This document shows, piece after piece, positions 50,506 through 58,374 of a stretch of DNA of 64,000 nucleotides; position 1 is the first letter of the stretch; the number at the start of each line of letters is the position of its first letter. Position numbers and translations under genes: made by a program. The DNA is taken from the NCBI GenBank assembly GCA_902778255.1, contig CACYXD010000008.1:51743-115742 (forward strand), given 5' to 3'. The notes under the pieces are model-generated. The model ran no database searches, was not told where the DNA came from, and was given only the letters and a program-made list of their open reading frames with translations. Origin of the DNA: an uncultured Prevotellaceae bacterium. Lineage in GTDB: Bacteria > Bacteroidota > Bacteroidia > Bacteroidales > Bacteroidaceae.

Positions 50506-52122
50506 CTACTTATTAATTCTCAACACAGGTGCAATCGCATTACAGGGCTTAGGCAGCTCCACCTCAAGACCATTTGCCGTCTGACGTGCTTTCACTTTTC
50601 CATAGCCAAGGAGATAGACGCTACTGATACTCTTTCTGAAATCGGGATTTTTCTTTGCCAGCGATTTTACCACGAGCTTTCCATCCTCAGGCCATCCCAT
50701 CGCTGTGACATAGAGGTATTTCTTCGTCTGGTTGAAACGGATGTCACGATAATCCATGCCGTTATACATGCCTTCGTTGAAACCCTGGGCATTGATCTTG
50801 ATATCCTTTTCAGCCACAGGTCCCTCACCAAACTTCACCCATGGGCGGGTACCGAAGATGCTCTCACCATTCTGTGTCATCCAGGCCTCCAGTTCGTCGA
50901 GAAAAGCAGAGGCTTTCTCATCGTAAGTACCATCGGCACGCAAAGGGATATTGAGCAAGAGGTTACCATTTTTCGAAACGATATCCACCAGTTGCTTCAC
51001 AATGTTCGTTGCCGTACGGTAGCCACGGCGATAGGTTCCTGTATTATAGTGCCAGTCACCAATACAGTTACAGGTTTGCCAAGGCTGCTCTATCATCTGG
51101 TTGGGCGCACCACGCTCCACATCCCAGGTAAGGGCTTTCTTCTGATCCTCACTCAGTATCTTGCCAAACACCACGCCACGCGGGTTCTTATTATAAAGAT
51201 GTGTAGCTATCTTCAGCCCACAATCGCTCAGGGGATAGAACGGCAGCACGGTCACGTCGAAATAGATAAGATCGGGATTATAGCGATTGATGGCATCGAG
51301 GGTACGATCATAGAAATTGGTGACAAACTCCTTACTGGGTGGACAAGCGCCGTGGCTCCAGTCCCACTGGCGATGGATGGCACCATTGTCCCATGAGTCC
51401 TTGCTCATTGGGTGGTTCTGCTGATAGAGCATCTGTGGATCGAGTCCTTCCCACCACTTGCCTTTGCCGTCTTCCTTCGTCAGGTTGCCATCATAATAGA
51501 CGCCAGCCTTAGGACCTTCAAGGTCATAGCGCTGCGAAGGTTCAAACCATGTCCAGGCATGATCGGCATGGAACGAGATCCCCAAGGGCAGTCCGTACTT
51601 CTTTGCAGCTTTTGCCCACTCTGCCAGGATGTCACGTTTCGGTCCAATATTCTTGGAATTCCATGGCTGATATTTTGAGTCCCATAAATCATAGTTATCG
51701 TGATGGTTTCCCAATACGAAGAAATACTGTGCGCCACAACGCTTATAGCGCTCAACCAACTTCTCTGGATTCCATTTCTCGGCCTTGAAGAGCGGGAGGA
51801 TGTCCTTATAACCAAACTCCGATGGATGACCGTAATGCTCCACATGATAGTTATATTTCCCTTTACCTTCCATATACATCTCACGCGCCATCCAGTCGCC
51901 ACTGCCCTCAACGCACTGTGCGCCCCAGTGAGCCCAGATGCCGAACTTCGCATCACGGAACCACTCTGGCGTCTGGTGATGTTCCAGTGATTGCCATGTA
52001 GGTTCATACTGTCCTGTCTGCATCTTCTCGTGCTCCTCGCTGACAGGAATTCTGTTGTCTCCCTGCGCCGCTGCCATCGTAAAAATGCAGCTCAGCGCCA
52101 ATGTCGTCATTACGGTTCTCAT
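50506..52122 (-). CDS. GH29 alpha-L-fucosidase, secreted
   Basis: Releases L-fucose from glycans by a retaining mechanism. The ATG at 52122 gives a signal peptide (MRTVMTTLALSCIFTMAAAQ) and 538 aa; the frame extends upstream to a TTG within a word repeat, which is rejected. GH29 text includes WFRDAKFGIWAHWGAQCV near 55, FFVLGNHHDNYDLWDSKYQP near 130, GISFHADHAWTWFEPS, and the nucleophile region RYNPDLIYFDVTV near 285. A C-terminal beta domain follows. It supplies substrate for the rest of the operon. Confidence 0.93.
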   Translation of the reverse strand: MRTVMTTLALSCIFTMAAAQGDNRIPVSEEHEKMQTGQYEPTWQSLEHHQTPEWFRDAKFGIWAHWGAQCVEGSGDWMAREMYMEGKGKYNYHVEHYGHPSEFGYKDILPLFKAEKWNPEKLVERYKRCGAQYFFVLGNHHDNYDLWDSKYQPWNSKNIGPKRDILAEWAKAAKKYGLPLGISFHADHAWTWFEPSQRYDLEGPKAGVYYDGNLTKEDGKGKWWEGLDPQMLYQQNHPMSKDSWDNGAIHRQWDWSHGACPPSKEFVTNFYDRTLDAINRYNPDLIYFDVTVLPFYPLSDCGLKIATHLYNKNPRGVVFGKILSEDQKKALTWDVERGAPNQMIEQPWQTCNCIGDWHYNTGTYRRGYRTATNIVKQLVDIVSKNGNLLLNIPLRADGTYDEKASAFLDELEAWMTQNGESIFGTRPWVKFGEGPVAEKDIKINAQGFNEGMYNGMDYRDIRFNQTKKYLYVTAMGWPEDGKLVVKSLAKKNPDFRKSISSVYLLGYGKVKARQTANGLEVELPKPCNAIAPVLRINK

Positions 52123-52136
52123 ATCATTTTCAATTC

Positions 52137-52997
52137 TCAATTTCTCATTCTTTCCCTATATTCCTGAGGGGTGGTGCCCGTCTGTTTCCTAAACATTCTG
52201 ATAAAATAGCTATGATCATTAAAGCCGAGATCATAGGCCACCTCCTTCACCGGCATATCTGTTGTATAGAGCAGCAATTGTGCACGCTCCACCTTTTTAC
52301 TATTGACATACTGTATGGGCGAAGTGCCAAACTCACGCTTAAACAAGCGGATAAGATAAGGTTTGGTGATGCAAGCCACACCAGCCAGTTCATCAATATC
52401 AATACTCTCGGTAATATGAGTGTGGATATGCGCCTGTACCTGTTTCATCCGCTCATCCGATGTCCAAATATGGGGTATGGCCTGTCGCAGGAACCTTGAG
52501 AAAAGCATCAGGATGGCACCTCGTAGTTCCATCTTCTGCCACAAGGGCATATTACGGTAGCGCAGCACATAGTCCGTCATCTGAGTGGCGTTGTCGTAGG
52601 CCTGGGGATTACTTGCCGGCAGTTGCGCCTGAGGGTGCTGTTCACACATACGCTGTAATAGCAGCTCGTCATCCCTGCTCCCTTCTACCTCTGTGGGGAA
52701 GTCGTAGCTCTCCACCAGACTCATCTCATTTTTGAATCCCTCATATACATGCAGGTAATAATGTACAAACGGCCCGTTGCACTCATAGGAATGGTGTGTA
52801 TAGGCCGGAATAATATACAGATGACCTGGCTGCAGGCACACTGTCTTATGAGCCAGATGCAACAAAGCCTCACCCTCCTTTACATAATAAATACGTGTAA
52901 AGGGGGAACTCACGTCTTTCCAGTTCCAGTCACCGTTATGACAAGCCAGACCGACGTTAAGCATCTGTAGGTTAAACGACTCTATAGGTATCTGCAT
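52137..52997 (-). CDS. AraC family transcriptional regulator of the fucose operon
   Basis: A 286-aa regulator. The start at 52997 (MQIPIESFNLQMLNVGLACH) lies just after the mutarotase gene; an upstream start would overlap it. The N-terminal cupin sensor has LQPGHLYIIPAYTHHSYECN. The C-terminal double helix-turn-helix is canonical: IDIDELAGVACITKPYLIRL, FKREFGTSPIQYVNSKKVER and VKEVAYDLGFNDHSYFIRMF followed by RKQTGTTPQEYR. The last residues (RMRN) come from a word repeat. Located inside the operon it probably senses fucose and activates the operon promoter. Confidence 0.9.
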   Translation of the reverse strand: MQIPIESFNLQMLNVGLACHNGDWNWKDVSSPFTRIYYVKEGEALLHLAHKTVCLQPGHLYIIPAYTHHSYECNGPFVHYYLHVYEGFKNEMSLVESYDFPTEVEGSRDDELLLQRMCEQHPQAQLPASNPQAYDNATQMTDYVLRYRNMPLWQKMELRGAILMLFSRFLRQAIPHIWTSDERMKQVQAHIHTHITESIDIDELAGVACITKPYLIRLFKREFGTSPIQYVNSKKVERAQLLLYTTDMPVKEVAYDLGFNDHSYFIRMFRKQTGTTPQEYRERMRN

Positions 52998-53008
52998 CTT
53001 TTTAGAAA

Positions 53009-53386
53009 CTAATATAGGTGGAAGATGCGCTCTGCCGGTTGCCACTTCTCGTCACTACGGGCATCGGCGCTACAGCCTTGAAACTTCGCTACGAATGCCT
53101 CCCACTCCGCCTGTCGTGGCAGGGTGGCCAATCGGCTCATGGCTTCATTCCAGTTGAAATCGGCAGGTGCATCAACGATCATCACCAGTCTGTTGCCCAG
53201 CATATAGAGTTCCATCTCAAGTATGCCTACAGCCTTGATACCTTCACGTATCTCTTTCCAGTGATGCGCCTCAGAATGCCAATAGCGATACTGCGCGATC
53301 AGTTCCGGATCATCAGTCATTTCCAGGAACTGCACGTAGCGCTTAATCCTACCTTCTGACAAAGTCTGAACATATCCCTCCATCAC
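53009..53386 (-). CDS. L-rhamnose/L-fucose mutarotase family protein
   Basis: A 125-aa dimeric alpha/beta-barrel protein of the RhaM family, which interconverts sugar anomers. Visible features are RIKRYVQFLEMTDDPELIAQ, QYRYWHSEAHHWKEIREGIK with the active-site His, and ILEMELYMLGNRLVMIVDAP. It lies between fucP and the AraC gene with gaps of about 11 nt on each side. In context it likely supplies the beta-anomer of L-fucose for the dehydrogenase; RhaM-type and FucU-type proteins are unrelated, and this is RhaM-type. Confidence 0.88.
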   Translation of the reverse strand: MMEGYVQTLSEGRIKRYVQFLEMTDDPELIAQYRYWHSEAHHWKEIREGIKAVGILEMELYMLGNRLVMIVDAPADFNWNEAMSRLATLPRQAEWEAFVAKFQGCSADARSDEKWQPAERIFHLY

Positions 53387-53396
53387 CTCTCAATTG

Positions 53397-54653
53397 TCAA
53401 TTGTTACTTTTAACTCTCAATTTCCTATACATGATTCCATAGAAGGCGCATATCATGAAGCAAACCAACGGAATGATATAGGCAATCTGATAGATATCTG
53501 CGTTCTGATGCATAATATAAGCAGTGAACTGTGGCACGCAGGCATTACCCACGATAGCCATCACAAGGAAAGCAGAGCCAGACTTAGTCTGTTCGCCGAG
53601 TCCGTCAAGAGCCAGTGAAAACTGCGTGGGATAGATAATCGACATGAAGAACGACACCGCCAACATAGCATAGAGTCCTACATAGCCGCCAAATGCCATG
53701 ATAACTCCACACAGCACCACGTTCATCAGCGCATAGACCGTCAGCATGTGTTCCGGCTTAAAAGTACCCATCAGCAAGGTTCCTATCCACCGGCCTGCCA
53801 GGAAGGCCAGCATATAGAGGCCAAAGAACGTAGTCGCCGTCGCTTCATCAATGCCTGCATACGTACAACAATATACCAAGAAGAGACTGTTGACAGCTGT
53901 CTGCCCGCCGTTATAGAAAAATTGTGCGATGACACCCCAACACAGGTGCGGCTTCTTCATTGTTGAGAAATCGATAAGCTTTGAACTCTTGGTTGACGCG
54001 TCTTCCTCCTCGCCCACCTTAGGCAGCTTCACCCATACCAACACCAATGCCACGACAATGAGTGCCATAGCCAACAGCAGGTAGGGCAATTTCATTGAGT
54101 CGGTCTCGGTCTGTATGAAACCTTCCCATCCACCAGGATAATCGACAGGCAGCGTCTCACGCGTATAGTCATTGCCACTGAGCACCAGTTTACTGAGGAA
54201 CATAGCCGAGATGAAAGCGCCAAGGCCATTAAACGACTGCGCCAGGTTCAAGCGTCTTGGTGCCGAACTGGCCTCACCTAACACTGTGACGTAGGGATTA
54301 GCGGCCGTCTCCAAGAAACACATACCCGTAGCTATCACAAAGAAGATGCACAAATACACACCATAACTCTTCACCATGGCAGCAGGGAAAAACAGCAAAC
54401 CGCCCATAGCTGCTATCAGGAGGCCGGTGATGATACCCACTCGGTAACTATAGCGGCGCATAAACATCGCTATCGGTATAGGACACACGAAATAAGCCAA
54501 CCAGTAGGCGCTCTCGGTAAAGGATGCCTCAAAAGTGTTCAGCTCACAGGTTTTCATCAGCTGACGAATCATCGTCGGCAGCAGGTTACTACTGATTGCC
54601 CATAAGAAAAAAAGGCAGAAGATCAGGCCAAGGGCCAGTTTGGTATGCTTCAT
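53397..54653 (-). CDS. fucP: L-fucose:H+ symporter family permease (FucP-like MFS)
   Basis: Inner-membrane sugar importer of the FHS branch of MFS, 418 aa, with about 12 helices. Family landmarks are LFFLWAISSNLLPTMIRQLM, FIATGMCFLETAANPY-type text near 110 (GMCFLETAANPYVTVLG), RRLNLAQSFNGLGAF near 133 and FFMSIIYPTQFSLALDGLGE near 340. The last residues (RVKSNN) arise from an AATTGACAATTG word repeat at the junction. First gene of the operon, transcribed from a promoter at about 54691-54698. Confidence 0.9.
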   Translation of the reverse strand: MKHTKLALGLIFCLFFLWAISSNLLPTMIRQLMKTCELNTFEASFTESAYWLAYFVCPIPIAMFMRRYSYRVGIITGLLIAAMGGLLFFPAAMVKSYGVYLCIFFVIATGMCFLETAANPYVTVLGEASSAPRRLNLAQSFNGLGAFISAMFLSKLVLSGNDYTRETLPVDYPGGWEGFIQTETDSMKLPYLLLAMALIVVALVLVWVKLPKVGEEEDASTKSSKLIDFSTMKKPHLCWGVIAQFFYNGGQTAVNSLFLVYCCTYAGIDEATATTFFGLYMLAFLAGRWIGTLLMGTFKPEHMLTVYALMNVVLCGVIMAFGGYVGLYAMLAVSFFMSIIYPTQFSLALDGLGEQTKSGSAFLVMAIVGNACVPQFTAYIMHQNADIYQIAYIIPLVCFMICAFYGIMYRKLRVKSNN

Positions 54654-54690
54654 TGCATCAATCGTTTTTAGAGTTTCTGTTATTGCAATG

Positions 54691-54698
54691 CAAAGGTA
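54691..54698 (-). promoter_or_regulatory. Promoter -7 element of the fucose operon
   Basis: CAAAGGTA on the plus strand gives TACCTTTG on the minus strand, 38 bp before the fucP start. No good -33 element is present, consistent with a promoter needing an activator such as the operon's AraC protein. Confidence 0.7.
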
Positions 54699-54741
54699 GT
54701 AAAAATTCAGCTACCCACATATCACAATACAATTATTTTAT

Positions 54742-54773
54742 AGGACAATATTATCGTTTGTTTATTTTGTCCT
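54742..54773. promoter_or_regulatory. Inverted repeat AGGACAA-n18-TTGTCCT, candidate operator
   Basis: AGGACAA (54742-54748) and TTGTCCT (54767-54773) form 7-bp arms about 45 bp upstream of the fucP -7 element. A second partial symmetry (TTATCGTTTGTT / AACAAACAATAA) overlaps it. The position suits an AraC activator site. Binding is not shown. Confidence 0.4.
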
Positions 54774-54845
54774 ACCAACAAACAATAATGATTCATTACA
54801 AAATAGCCCAAAGGAAGTCCAATTGTGCTATTTTTTCATAGAACT

Positions 54846-54878
54846 TTTGTTGTAATTTAAATAAATATCGTAACTTTG
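54846..54878 (+). promoter_or_regulatory. Promoter of the S41 peptidase gene
   Basis: TTTG (54846-54849) and TAACTTTG (54871-54878) are 21 nt apart. The start codon at 54900 follows; the in-frame upstream codons overlap the promoter and are not used. Confidence 0.75.
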
Positions 54879-54899
54879 CGCTCACAAACATCGTTAAGC

Positions 54900-55913
54900 A
54901 TGAAGTCTCTTCAATATCTTTTAGCTACAGTCTGCCTGCTGACGCTTTGCACAGCGTGCGTGGACGAGGAGCAGTTTGACAACACGCCACAGGGCAATAT
55001 GGAGGCCTTGTGGAAGATCGTTGACGAACACTACTGCTTCTTGGACTACAAGCAACAGACTTACGGACTGGACTGGCAACAGGTACATGAGAAATATAAG
55101 GTTCGCGTAAAAGGCTCACTGACACAAAAGCAGTTGTTTGAGGTACTCTGCAATATGCTGAGCGAACTACGTGACGGCCATGTCAACCTGACGGCAGCTC
55201 ACGACTTAGGACGCTATTGGGCATGGTATGAGAACTATCCTGCTAACCTAAGCGACACCCTGCTACGCCGCTATATGGGTGCCGACTATCTAATTGCCGC
55301 GGGACTAAAGTACAAAATACTGGATGACAATATCGGCTACATACGCTACGAGAGTTTTAATGACGCCATAGGCGAGGGCAACCTAGACGAGGCCCTGATG
55401 CACATGATACTCTGTCGCGGCCTGATTATCGACATACGCGGCAACGGCGGCGGTATGCTGACCAACGCAGAACGTCTGGCAGCCCGTTTCTGTCAGGAGA
55501 AGACGCTTGTGGGGTATTACCAACATAAGACAGGCACTGGCCATAGCGATTTCTCTGGCCTTGAGGCCCGCTATCTGGAGCCTTCGGCGAATATTCGGTG
55601 GAACAAGCAGGCCGTGGTGCTGACCAACCGTCGTGTTTATAGTGCTGCCAACGAGTTTGCTGTCTATATGAAAACGCTGCCCAACGTCAAACTAGTGGGC
55701 GACCATACGGGGGGCGGTGCCGGAATGCCCTTCAGCAGCAGTCTACCCAACGGATGGAGCGTGCGCTTCTCTGCCGTTCCGATGTACGATGCGCAGAGGC
55801 AACCGGCCGAATTTGGCATAGATCCGGACTATAACATCCAACAAACCGATGAAGATTTTGCCAAGGGCGAGGATACGCTTATAGAGTTTGCTCGCCGTCT
55901 GCTTGTGAAATAA
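54900..55913 (+). CDS. S41 family (C-terminal-processing) peptidase lipoprotein
   Basis: A 337-aa lipoprotein: MKSLQYLLATVCLLTLCTAC with the lipobox Cys at 20. S41 features are LCNMLSELRDGHVNLTAAHD near 90, the DIRGNGGGMLTNAERLAARF strand-turn near 182, and RRVYSAANEFAVYMK with the candidate catalytic Ser near 250. LVGDHTGGGAGMPFSSSLPN follows. No PDZ domain is obvious. Probably a periplasmic or surface protease of unknown substrate. Its 3' end overlaps the convergent aminotransferase by 35 bp. Confidence 0.87.
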   Translation: MKSLQYLLATVCLLTLCTACVDEEQFDNTPQGNMEALWKIVDEHYCFLDYKQQTYGLDWQQVHEKYKVRVKGSLTQKQLFEVLCNMLSELRDGHVNLTAAHDLGRYWAWYENYPANLSDTLLRRYMGADYLIAAGLKYKILDDNIGYIRYESFNDAIGEGNLDEALMHMILCRGLIIDIRGNGGGMLTNAERLAARFCQEKTLVGYYQHKTGTGHSDFSGLEARYLEPSANIRWNKQAVVLTNRRVYSAANEFAVYMKTLPNVKLVGDHTGGGAGMPFSSSLPNGWSVRFSAVPMYDAQRQPAEFGIDPDYNIQQTDEDFAKGEDTLIEFARRLLVK

Positions 55914-56865
55914 ACTCACGGATAGCCTCAACGAGCAGGTCGTTCTCGTCGGGTCGCTGGGTGGAAATACGGAAATGGCGGGGCGTAAGGCCATGGAAGT
56001 TTGAGGCATCGCGTATCAACAGACGATGTCCTTTGATGAGATAGTCTTTCAAGTCTGCTGCAGTATTTCCTTTTATTTCAGCCAACATAAAACAGGTATC
56101 GGTAGGGGCAACGCTGATGCCGGGAATCTCATTCAGTCTCATACGCAGCCGTTGGGCCTCTTTCAGATAACCCCAGATATCGGGCACGGCCACTACATCA
56201 TGCTTCGTCAGCCACTTTCCTGCTTCTATGGCCAGTGTATTGACAGACCAAGGACGCACATAGCGACGTAAGCATTCCATAACCGGCGCCGCAGCCACCA
56301 CATAGCCCAACCGCAGACCTGGTACAGCATAGGTTTTTGTCATGGAATGGAGTTGGATGATTTTTTCACAGGCCACCGCCTCGCGAGCCGACATCAGGGG
56401 CTGCAAGGTAAATAATTCGTAGGACTGATCGAGGACGGTGATGGCTGTGTTGGGTGATGGATTAATGACTTGCCCTGTGGGGTTATTAGGATTACAGAGC
56501 CAGAGGATGCCGTCGTCTCCCTCCGTCATTCCAAACATCCGGCAGGCATCCTCATATTCGCTGAATGTGGGCTGCGGGATATGGTAGTGGCGGTAGCCTT
56601 CGCCAGCCAGCATCTGTGCAATGAGGTAGATGGCATCAGTGGCTCCATTGGTCACCAAGACGCACTCATTAGGGATTCCCTCCCTTTCTGCAATCAGCAT
56701 CTCCAGTGAATAGGCCTCCGGCTCCGGATATTGTCCTATAAACTCCAATCTATTGCTCAGGTAGGACTTCAGTGCAGACAAATCGGCACCTCCATAGATG
56801 TTCGAACTAAAATTCACTCGAACATCCCCATATCTGTAAGTATCGTCACCATGTCCTTGTAGCAT
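55879..56865 (-). CDS. cobD: CobD-like PLP aminotransferase-fold protein (threonine-phosphate decarboxylase type)
   Basis: A 328-aa fold-type I PLP protein starting at 56865 (MLQGHGDDTYRYGDVRVNFS), the HGDD start being typical of CobD; the frame upstream overlaps the promoter. Other features are VTNGATDAIYLIAQMLAGEG, LWLCNPNNPTGQVI near 130 and the PLP lysine in IQLHSMTKTYAVPGLRLGYV near 175. CobD makes aminopropanol phosphate for the cobalamin nucleotide loop. The close family HisC cannot be excluded, but the N-terminus and the corrinoid neighbourhood favour CobD. It is not under either riboswitch. Confidence 0.78.
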   Translation of the reverse strand: MLQGHGDDTYRYGDVRVNFSSNIYGGADLSALKSYLSNRLEFIGQYPEPEAYSLEMLIAEREGIPNECVLVTNGATDAIYLIAQMLAGEGYRHYHIPQPTFSEYEDACRMFGMTEGDDGILWLCNPNNPTGQVINPSPNTAITVLDQSYELFTLQPLMSAREAVACEKIIQLHSMTKTYAVPGLRLGYVVAAAPVMECLRRYVRPWSVNTLAIEAGKWLTKHDVVAVPDIWGYLKEAQRLRMRLNEIPGISVAPTDTCFMLAEIKGNTAADLKDYLIKGHRLLIRDASNFHGLTPRHFRISTQRPDENDLLVEAIREFISQADGEQTL

Positions 56866-56874
56866 AACTGTTGG

Positions 56875-56882
56875 CAAAGGTA
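56875..56882 (-). promoter_or_regulatory. Promoter -7 element almost abutting the cobD-like start
   Basis: CAAAGGTA on the plus strand gives TACCTTTG on the minus strand, 9 nt from the start codon. Transcription would begin only a few bases before the ATG, a second near-leaderless case beside murQ. Confidence 0.6.
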
Positions 56883-56974
56883 CAAATAAACGAGGAAAGC
56901 GCAAAAGGATTCTGAACTTTAATTGATTTATATCACTATAACAGTGGACTTACGGCATTCCGAGACGACTTTGC

Positions 56975-57005
56975 TTGCATAATCCAATGAAAAGTCGTAC
57001 CTTTG
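56975..57005 (+). promoter_or_regulatory. Promoter of the 33-aa peptide gene
   Basis: TTG (56975-56977) and TACCTTTG (56998-57005) are 20 nt apart. The next start codon is at 57095, leaving a leader of about 80 nt. Confidence 0.65.
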
Positions 57006-57094
57006 CACTTCCAACTTAAGGGATAACAATATATATTTATTTTTAGGATGCACCACTGACAAGCGGTCAGTTGGATTAAGAAAAGAAAGGAAAC

Positions 57095-57196
57095 ATGAAA
57101 ATGAAAAAGATTGCAAAGAAGATGGCAAAGACCATCGCAAAAAACTGGAACGAAGCTAACGAACTGATAGCAAAAGGTTCCATCTACAGTCTGTAA
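57095..57196 (+). CDS. 33-aa cationic amphipathic peptide with own promoter and terminator
   Basis: ATG at 57095 (or 57101), TAA at 57194-57196, product MKMKKIAKKMAKTIAKNWNE then ANELIAKGSIYSL. Lysines recur every three to four residues in the first half, giving an amphipathic cationic helix with Ile/Met/Ala on the other face; the C-terminal half is acidic to neutral. A purine-rich AGAAAGGAAA precedes the start. A TAnnTTTG promoter lies upstream and a strong hairpin downstream, so this is a complete small transcription unit. It could be a membrane-active peptide, a toxin-like or regulatory microprotein; no function is known to me. Confidence 0.65.
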   Translation: MKMKKIAKKMAKTIAKNWNEANELIAKGSIYSL

Positions 57197-57240
57197 AAAG
57201 ACTGATTCCCCCAAAAACAAAGTTTTTAACAATAAAAAAA

Positions 57241-57275
57241 AATCGGGTCGAGAGCGCAATGCTTCCGACCCGATT
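57241..57275. terminator. Bidirectional terminator between the 33-aa peptide gene and cbiK
   Basis: AATCGGGTCG (57241-57250) pairs perfectly with CGACCCGATT (57266-57275). The left side is an A-tract; on the right T-rich text (GCTTGTTTTATACG) follows, so it can serve both genes. Confidence 0.85.
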
Positions 57276-57297
57276 GCTTGTTTTATACGCAATTCTG

Positions 57298-58374
57298 TTA
57301 TTCTTCCTCCTCAGCAAACATCTCCTCTGCATCCTTAGTGTGCTGCTTCCAAATAGCACGGATGGCAGCATAATCGCCCAGACCTTTCAATATACAGTTG
57401 TTTGAAGGATTTGCGTCGTTGCCATCATACTCACACTTGAAACCCTTCTTAACGAAGAACTCACGCCAGCTGTCGTCTTCATTCTCAATACCCGACATAT
57501 CATTGTGGGCATGGTCACCGGCAATACACATCAGGGCATGGAGCGTCAGAGTAGCGCCTGTTGTCACCTTACCCTGGTCCTGCATACGTTCGTAGAGATT
57601 ATCAACCAAGTTGTCCTCCTGATCTACAGTAGCCACGAAATAGTTGGGATTCTTCTTCTGAAGAGCAGCCTCCAGATCAAAGTAGCGCTGATTACCATTA
57701 CCATAGTTCAGGTTGGCGGGGTTACCATGTCCCAGGAAAGCCATTACATTGTTGCCCTTAACATACTTGCCAAACTCATTATCAAGAATGTCAGCTACAT
57801 CTTTCACATCCTCTTCAGCCTCCAACAGTGGGCCGCCAATAAAGATCTTCACGCCCTCTTCCAGGTACTTGTCGTCAAGGTCGGCATAGATATCATTCTT
57901 GAAGTCCTTGACATAGTTGTCGCGCAGGCGAAGGAACTCCTCACCAGGGATGATATGCAATGACTGAACGATGACCTCCTCATACTTCTGACGGCCGATT
58001 GCCTCGAGCCAATAGTTAGGAGCGTAGAAGTCCTGACTGGCATAGTGCTCACCCTCACGACTGCGGTTGATACACTTAGCCGAGGTAAATGCGAAATAGA
58101 CATCATAGTCCTTAAAATCCTCATCATTCTCATAGTCAGCCACGATGTCCTTGAAGGTCTTGTGAGCATTCTCCCATGTAGAACCGAAAGCAGCCAGCAC
58201 AATAGCCTTTTTATTGCCGCTCTTAGCCTTTTTGTTCTTCACCTGAGTCTCTACAGCACTCATGTACTTCTCGAAATTGCTGGCAGAGTTGTCATTGTCG
58301 TCACTACAAGCCACGAGACCAGTACCCAATGTCATAGCCACGAAGGCCATCAAAAGAAACTTAATCCTCTTCAT
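57298..58374 (-). CDS. cbiK: Exported CbiK-type cobaltochelatase lipoprotein
   Basis: Predicted class II chelatase that inserts cobalt into sirohydrochlorin-type rings. The 358-aa protein has a lipoprotein signal (MKRIKFLLMAFVAMTLGTGL, VACSDD with the lipobox Cys at 23), so it acts outside the cytoplasm, unlike the biosynthetic enzyme. CbiK motifs are KKAIVLAAFGSTWENAHKTF near 55, VIVQSLHIIPGEEF near 137 and VMAFLGHGNPANLNYGNG near 210, containing candidate metal-binding His, plus IAGDHAHNDMSG near 285. It starts 14 nt inside the end of btuB and so belongs to the riboswitch-controlled unit; a corrinoid- or metal-handling role at the envelope is inferred. Confidence 0.85.
   Translation of the reverse strand: MKRIKFLLMAFVAMTLGTGLVACSDDNDNSASNFEKYMSAVETQVKNKKAKSGNKKAIVLAAFGSTWENAHKTFKDIVADYENDEDFKDYDVYFAFTSAKCINRSREGEHYASQDFYAPNYWLEAIGRQKYEEVIVQSLHIIPGEEFLRLRDNYVKDFKNDIYADLDDKYLEEGVKIFIGGPLLEAEEDVKDVADILDNEFGKYVKGNNVMAFLGHGNPANLNYGNGNQRYFDLEAALQKKNPNYFVATVDQEDNLVDNLYERMQDQGKVTTGATLTLHALMCIAGDHAHNDMSGIENEDDSWREFFVKKGFKCEYDGNDANPSNNCILKGLGDYAAIRAIWKQHTKDAEEMFAEEEE

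Noticed and set aside
54742-54773. Reading the AGGACAA/TTGTCCT repeat as a terminator
   Set aside because: It lies between divergent promoters, has an 18-nt A/T-rich spacer and no gene ends nearby.
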